In this document: positions 1 to 64,000 of the stretch, in pieces | Position numbering within the stretch: position 1 is the stretch's first letter | Layout of the letters: each line of letters opens with the position of its first letter | Source of the DNA: Amorphochlora amoebiformis | Lineage: Eukaryota > Cercozoa > Chlorarachniophyceae | Assembly (NCBI GenBank): GCA_054601695.1 | Contig: BAAHQB010000031.1 | Location: 1,134,293-1,198,292, forward strand | Direction: 5' to 3' | Length of the DNA stretch: 64,000 nucleotides | The notes under the pieces: model-generated | What the model was told of the DNA's origin: nothing | Database searches by the model: none | The model's input: the letters and a program-made list of their open reading frames with translations, nothing else | Position numbers and translations under genes: made by a program

Positions 1-28
1 AAATATATGTACACATATATATACATTT

Positions 29-77
<49 letters not shown>

Positions 78-782
78 TATAATATATGTATTATACATAG
101 GAATATTTATATGCATATGTTTACTATAGTGTGTATGAAAAAATTACATATGATAGATTACTGGATAAGATTGTATCTGAAATATACTTTCACACTGTAC
201 ATATGCTTCCAGATACCAACTCACTAGCTTAGCATGCGCCCAAGCTCTCAACACGGTCATATTTGGAATATTCTATGGGGTTTAACAGATTTCTACACAA
301 CAATTTTCGAATGGTAGCTTTTAAATTTTCGTCAGTCTCCACGTACAGGCTAAGGTACAGGGCTTAGTATATGCCATACGACCAGTGACAAGAAGTTTGT
401 ACAACGTCATTCGGCAAGTTTGTAGAACGTCATTCGGCAAGTCCAATTAACGGCACTTGATCATGGCGTGATATCCACTTCTAGACCTTATACTAGTATC
501 TAGTAGTATAATGTTATAATCTAAATAATATACCGTCGTATATAAATACTATGATATATATGATACGTATTATAATTACATACTACGTAAGTTAGTATAT
601 ACTTACTAGACTTAGCACATTCACGGATGTCTAGGATGTCATTATGATTGCCAGCAAATTAGCAATGATGTCTATATTTAATCTTACATATATATATACT
701 AATATGTATAGTATTATTAGTAATTTATTACTAATTTATTAGTATATAATGTATATATACATACTTCAACATATATACTATG

Positions 783-823
<41 letters not shown>

Positions 824-938
824 CATACATATATATATGTGTATTACTATCACGTTAAACCGACTTGATTTACTTAAGTTCATGAAAAGTGGGCATAGCG
901 TGCCCGATGATGATCTAATTTTAACCTCACGCAATCCT
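1..938. other. intergenic, AT-rich, no gene seen
   Basis: Positions 1-125 and 690-840 are TA-rich microsatellite. The 125-690 stretch is non-repetitive but shows no convincing exon on either strand. A short direct duplication (about 23 bp, units near 393 and 417, sharing AACGTCATTCGGC) is the only other structure. This is the 3' flank of the minus-strand membrane-protein gene that ends at 939. Confidence 0.5.
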
Positions 939-2417
939 CTAATTAGCCTCTGAATGAATCAGTTTTGTTTTAGCCTCTGGTGTGCGCGTGTGTGAGGGCT
1001 TCGCGAGGGCGGGTTCCTTAGTTTTCACATCGTCATCAGCAAATGTTTCTTTGACGCATGTAAGTCGTCCGTCGTCGTCCATGACAAATTTCTTGTAATC
1101 GCAGTCCAGGGACTTAATCAAAGGTTCCTCTACACAGTAGTCTACGAAGAAGCAGGCTCCACGTCGAACCAACTTGACTCCGCTGAACTTGTTCTTGAAG
1201 AATTGATCGTTGAAGATTCGAATACCCACGACGATGTGAAGAAGGGAGATGATGTGAATCCAAAAGACCAACTCTACTAAGTAGAAGAGTTCATTACGTG
1301 ATGGAGAGATTGATACGGTCGATAAGGGAGTTCCCTGGCTATTCCTTATCTCTGGATCCCCAAGGTTAACTGTCAATAGCCATGTTGCGCTGAGAGAGAT
1401 CATCGCCACCTCAGCTGCCAGGGCGCAGTAGTAGTAGTACGAATGGAGATACCAACTATGGAAGAGTGATATTGTGAAGCCATTCTTCTCTCGTCGCATG
1501 ATGTGTCGCCCGTGTCTCATCTGCCCGTTGACTCCAAAGCAAAACCAGACCATAGGAAGGAAGATAATGCTTCCAAAGGTGAGGGAAAGAATCGATATTC
1601 CAATTGAGAGGGAGTATTGGTCGTATACAGGGTGAATGTTGAGATCCATGTAGTCGACGAACTTCAGCATGGCAAGCCCCTCACAGACGTAGAACGGCAT
1701 GAACGCCACGAGAATCAACGCGCGACTATCCGTTCTCCACCAACATCCAGTTTTATCCCTGCACCCGAACAAGTACATCGACCCGCCTGTCGCGCAGCAG
1801 ATACACCGAGGTCCCCGTTCAGTGCAAGTTACCAGCAAGGGGACAAGAATTGCTACAGACATCAAGCCTATGATGACGGCTGCCAGAAGTCGGGCAACGA
1901 TCCAACCCTTGCTAGAAATGTAGATGTTGTCTGTGCATGCTGCCTCCCTAGCGTTCTCAACATAAGTCCATCTCCAATCGTGCCATTGCTCCCTTTGATT
2001 GCAGTTGCAACACCACACTCCAGCAGCCGCACTTTCAGCTTCTTCGTATGCATACTTGCCGCAGGGAGCAGAGCTAACGCCCTCCACACGATAATAGCCA
2101 AGGTCGCACGAGATCGAGCCTCGAGACACGAACGACTTCATCAGCCTCAGATTCAGCGGTGCTGCGTTTGATCTGTTTGTGTGGGAGTGCATACTCTCAA
2201 TCATTTGCATAGAATGAGAGACATCATTCCAAGTGCCCTCCACCGCCGCCAGCAGCAGCGCGTGGAGGAACCAGCAGAGGCTCATCCCCCACAGTAGGCA
2301 CAACGTTAGTATTACAGTATTCCTTGGTTTCCACCCTTCGAATGATTTAAATGGGGGATATGACACGAGCCATATGCCACATATTGGAGAAACAGAGCTT
2401 AGGGAGTATTGGGAATT
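939..2417 (-). CDS. Cys-rich multi-pass membrane protein, family not recognised
   Basis: A 1.48-kb open exon that ends at a stop at 939-941. Its product has about six hydrophobic segments. The first is near the N-terminus (VILTLCLLWG...). It is followed by a roughly 120-residue Cys/Trp-rich, probably extracytosolic loop (motifs CDLGYY, WCCNCNQ). Then come IVARLLAAVIIGLM, a short Cys-rich loop (CICC...GCRDKTGCWW), and four more membrane spans. The tail is charged and probably cytosolic. No in-frame ATG precedes the first span. The frame is closed by TAG at 2418-2420, which fits a 3' splice site (CGATAG|AATT), so a 5' exon is expected. A phase-compatible minus-strand open stretch exists at 2581-2781, but it lies antisense to exon 1 of the fucosyltransferase gene and is probably a shadow. 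The long open frame and coherent topology support a real gene; function unknown. Confidence 0.65.
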   Translation of the reverse strand, partial: NSQYSLSSVSPICGIWLVSYPPFKSFEGWKPRNTVILTLCLLWGMSLCWFLHALLLAAVEGTWNDVSHSMQMIESMHSHTNRSNAAPLNLRLMKSFVSRGSISCDLGYYRVEGVSSAPCGKYAYEEAESAAAGVWCCNCNQREQWHDWRWTYVENAREAACTDNIYISSKGWIVARLLAAVIIGLMSVAILVPLLVTCTERGPRCICCATGGSMYLFGCRDKTGCWWRTDSRALILVAFMPFYVCEGLAMLKFVDYMDLNIHPVYDQYSLSIGISILSLTFGSIIFLPMVWFCFGVNGQMRHGRHIMRREKNGFTISLFHSWYLHSYYYYCALAAEVAMISLSATWLLTVNLGDPEIRNSQGTPLSTVSISPSRNELFYLVELVFWIHIISLLHIVVGIRIFNDQFFKNKFSGVKLVRRGACFFVDYCVEEPLIKSLDCDYKKFVMDDDGRLTCVKETFADDDVKTKEPALAKPSHTRTPEAKTKLIHSEAN

Positions 2418-2511
2418 CTATCGACTGCGGACGGTTTCGAGAGCCGAATAATTAAACTGTTTTAGTATTTCTCATAAAAGGTCGGCTGGTCAATCTCCAG
2501 CCCTCCGATTA
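2418..2511. promoter_or_regulatory. compact spacer between divergent genes (putative bidirectional promoter)
   Basis: Only about 94 bp separate the acceptor-like edge of the minus-strand membrane-protein exon from the ATG of the plus-strand fucosyltransferase at 2512. The stretch is AT-rich and contains TAATTAAAC and a TACTAAAAC-like (minus strand) element. The latter could instead be a branch site if the minus gene has an upstream exon. No consensus TATA box can be assigned. Confidence 0.3.
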
Positions 2512-11046
<8,535 letters not shown>

Positions 11047-11170
11047 GAGTGTGCGTCACGTGATCATCGTTCGTCATTCAACAGCGGTGGTGCATGCGGT
11101 CTTGTTGAGTTAGCTTTTTACGTATTAGGCTTAGTTTGGCAATTCGTTGAGAGTTGCAAATCATATTTTC

Positions 11171-11201
<31 letters not shown>

Positions 11202-11204
11202 CTA

Positions 11205-11247
<43 letters not shown>

Positions 11248-12273
11248 TCTTTGTATATATTTATACTATCTAGAATAAGTACCTAAGGTGTGTATCTGCG
11301 TGGTGCTAGTACATACAGTAAATAAACCGGCTCATAGCATTCTACAAATATACTAAATAGCACGTGCACCGACTACTAGACTAACATGTACAAACTGTAC
11401 AGTAAGATTTCTAATATCTAAAATATGTATATATGCTGTGATGTGTACGAGCCGTGTGCGCGCCTTACCTAGGTGGACGCTGATCGTGACATCCGTTTTA
11501 GCATTTGGTACGCATGCACATGTGAGACTGATACACATACGTATGTACACACACGTATGTGCGTTATGATTGTCCAGGCTTCATGAATCTTCACTTTGGA
11601 TGTACCTAATTAAAGTAAATTTATCTGCGTAATCCATACGTATGTACGTACGTACGTACGTACGCATGCGCATTAGCTTGCATGTGCTCTACAGTGAAGC
11701 AATACATACGTACGTACTCTCCATGATGTGCATGCATGCATATGTAGTCGTACGTACGTACTTTGAGTTTAACTGTACGTAAGAAAGCACGCGTAAGTGG
11801 TGTGTGGGGGACAGCACGAGCGTGCAACACGTACGAGCACACATTGTATTCTTGCAGACATCCATACTAGTAGTGTAAGCTAGCTATTCCGCGTGACCAT
11901 AGTAACATTTTTTGATTAGATCTAGTACATACGTATACCAGTTGCACACATTTAACACAGATGTACCACACAATACACTAGATACATCTTCAATTAACTT
12001 AAGATCATGGATAGACACGGTGATGCCCCACGCCTATTCTGAGTACTACTACCTATTTTCTGGCCGCCGGAGCCGAGGACTAGCCGACGGTACAATGCAC
12101 TTTCAGGGAAACACAAACCCACCTTTCACTTTAACGGACAACGTCACACGTTCGTCGACAGATGACCATTAATTAGACCCATGGCACAGCTGTTTTCGTC
12201 ATCTTTGCCAGTGTAGATTCTGGAATTTTTACCTTAATTTAAACGGTGCCTCGTTCTGATCTGGTCTCCGGTA
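11047..12273. other. spacer between convergent genes; 3' flank of fucosyltransferase
   Basis: Mostly non-repetitive DNA between the fucosyltransferase stop at 11046 and the end of the minus-strand small gene at 12274. TA arrays occur at 11175-11245. A self-complementary TACGTA(CG)n cluster lies at 11640-11765. An open frame at 11912-12172 (plus; TTG start, first ATG at about 12023) has no recognisable motif and is not called as a gene. Confidence 0.5.
11321..11326 (+). terminator. candidate poly(A) signal AATAAA
   Basis: AATAAA about 275 bp downstream of the fucosyltransferase stop, in non-repetitive sequence. It is the first clean match after the stop. The distance is plausible for a 3' UTR, but no cleavage site can be confirmed from sequence. 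Confidence 0.35.
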
Positions 12274-15419
<3,146 letters not shown>

Positions 15420-15565
15420 ACCGCTTCCCTGAACAAATTAGAGTACCTTAAACCTCAACGCCCCAACTGTCCCTCCCTTGTCCCGTTCCTCCCTGTTGTA
15501 TTCTGTCCCTCCCTTGTCCCGTTCCTCTCCCCACCGCATTCTGTCTCCTCCCTATCGGTGCCCTA

Positions 15566-29097
<13,532 letters not shown>

Positions 29098-29273
29098 CTG
29101 CAATCCCGATGGGCGAATAGATATGTATATATTGAATGCTAATGTGAATATAGATATAATTATGTGCGTGTGTGAGTTTGTGTGTGTTTGTGTATGTGTG
29201 TGTGTGTGTGTGTGTATGTATGTTTGTTGGTGTGTGTGTGTGTATGTATGTTTGTTTTGGTGTGTGTGTATGG

Positions 29274-29338
<65 letters not shown>

Positions 29339-29355
29339 TAATATATATATAAGAA

Positions 29356-29429
<74 letters not shown>

Positions 29430-29437
<8 letters not shown>

Positions 29438-29490
29438 TATTCGTTCTCTCGCTTTTTTTTTCTCTCCCTATATTTCTTCTCTTTGATGCT
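29430..29490 (-). repeat. duplicated 60-bp edge of the terminal Kir-A region
   Basis: GTATATTCGTTCTCTCGCT...CTTTGATGCTAAGAAG occurs here and again at 29587-29637, separated by a roughly 90-bp TA array. The right copy abuts the last Kir-A exon region. Confidence 0.85.
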
Positions 29491-29511
29491 AAGAAGATAT
29501 ATATATATATA

Positions 29512-29584
<73 letters not shown>

Positions 29585-29666
29585 TGTATATTCGTTCTCT
29601 CGCTCTCCCTATATTTCTTCTCTTTGATGCTAAGAAGGAAGCGAAGTGTTGAGATTAGGGTCAGGA

Positions 29667-35622
<5,956 letters not shown>

Positions 35623-35762
35623 TGTGACGTCCGTCAAATGCCAGTGAAAGCCATTTTTGATGATGAGTACAAGGAAGTCATAATAGCGTGACGTCACGTT
35701 CTGTTCCGCCGTTGTCCGCTTAAACGACACGTGTCCGTTGGCTCCTTCCCGCCGTAGGCTTT
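35623..35762. promoter_or_regulatory. compact spacer between Kir-A and the divergent plus-strand gene
   Basis: Only 140 bp separate the proposed Kir-A ATG (35622, minus) and the proposed ATG of the plus-strand gene (35763). Contains TGACGTCA (about 35689-35696), a perfect palindrome identical to the consensus CRE/bZIP site. Function as a bidirectional promoter is inference; the Kir-A frame stays open through part of it. Confidence 0.35.
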
Positions 35763-63451
<27,689 letters not shown>

Positions 63452-63502
<51 letters not shown>

Positions 63503-63532
63503 AGAAGCCGATATGATAGATTCTCTTATTAC

Positions 63533-63593
<61 letters not shown>

Positions 63594-63623
63594 AGAAGCC
63601 GATATGATAGATTCTCTTATTAC

Positions 63624-63680
<57 letters not shown>

Positions 63681-63733
63681 AGAAGCCGATATGATAGATT
63701 CTCTTATTACAGGTATATATGTATATTTATATA

Positions 63734-63777
<44 letters not shown>

Positions 63778-63801
63778 AGAAGCCGATATGATAGATTCTC
63801 T

Positions 63802-63845
<44 letters not shown>

Positions 63846-63899
63846 ATATATATATATATATATATAAGAAGCCGATATGATAGATTCTCTTATTACAGG

Positions 63900-63934
<35 letters not shown>

Positions 63935-64000
63935 GTACATATATATATATATATATATATGTAAGAAGCCGATATGATAGATTCTCTTATTACAGGTATA
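63452..64000 (+). repeat. serial 30-bp exon-end cassettes between TA arrays
   Basis: The last 30 bp of exon 63374-63451 with its donor (GCCGATATRATAGATTCTCT and TATTACAG|GTATAT) recur at about 63503, 63593, 63680, 63777, 63867 and 63963. Each copy is preceded by (A)TAAG, a possible acceptor. The cassettes are 30 bp with phase 1 at both ends, so each could be spliced in frame as (E)ADMIDSLIT. The fourth copy lacks the CAG|GT donor. The array continues past the window. Confidence 0.92.

Overview
This is nuclear DNA of a microbial eukaryote (protist or alga). It has spliceosomal introns with GT-AG ends, interstitial telomeric repeats of the TTAGGG/CCCTAA type, and genes carried as many short exons between long (TA)n microsatellites. 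The sequence does not identify the taxon. There is no sign of bacterial operons, CRISPR, rRNA, or tRNA genes that look functional. Long 'IYIYIY', 'LSLSLS', 'VCMYVCMY' and 'GLGVRVRG' reading frames are translations of TA, CT, TATG and telomere-like arrays, not proteins.

I rebuilt the genes by hand, reading the non-repetitive islands for an AG acceptor, an open frame and a GT (rarely GC) donor, and requiring intron phases to agree along the chain. From left to right: (1) a Cys-rich multi-pass membrane protein on the minus strand (939-2417). (2) A 14-exon, 474-residue GDP-fucose protein O-fucosyltransferase-like gene on the plus strand (2512-11046). (3) A tentative 78-residue minus-strand gene (12274-15419). 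(4) A 16-exon inward-rectifier K+ channel on the minus strand, called Kir-B here (15566-29097, 5' end not found). (5) A second, 11-exon inward-rectifier K+ channel, Kir-A (29667-35622, minus, 301 residues). (6) A plus-strand chain of at least 29 phase-compatible exons from 35763 past the right edge, encoding an unrecognised, mostly hydrophilic protein with an N-terminal hydrophobic anchor. This chain may be one gene or several.

Gene starts are compact: genes 1/2 and genes 5/6 look like divergent pairs separated by about 100-140 bp, while the gene bodies are inflated by repeats. The two Kir paralogues lie in tandem on the same strand, about 0.6 kb apart.

The most unusual signal is a recurring pattern in the introns. 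Fragments of neighbouring exons, together with their splice-site edge, are duplicated one to six times, with a TA array next to every copy. At the right edge this has produced serial 30-bp mini-exon-like cassettes that keep reading frame. Telomeric arrays and long CT tracts also sit in introns, mostly with the pyrimidine/CTAAC strand as the sense strand, and in places the telomeric repeat itself forms the 3' splice site.
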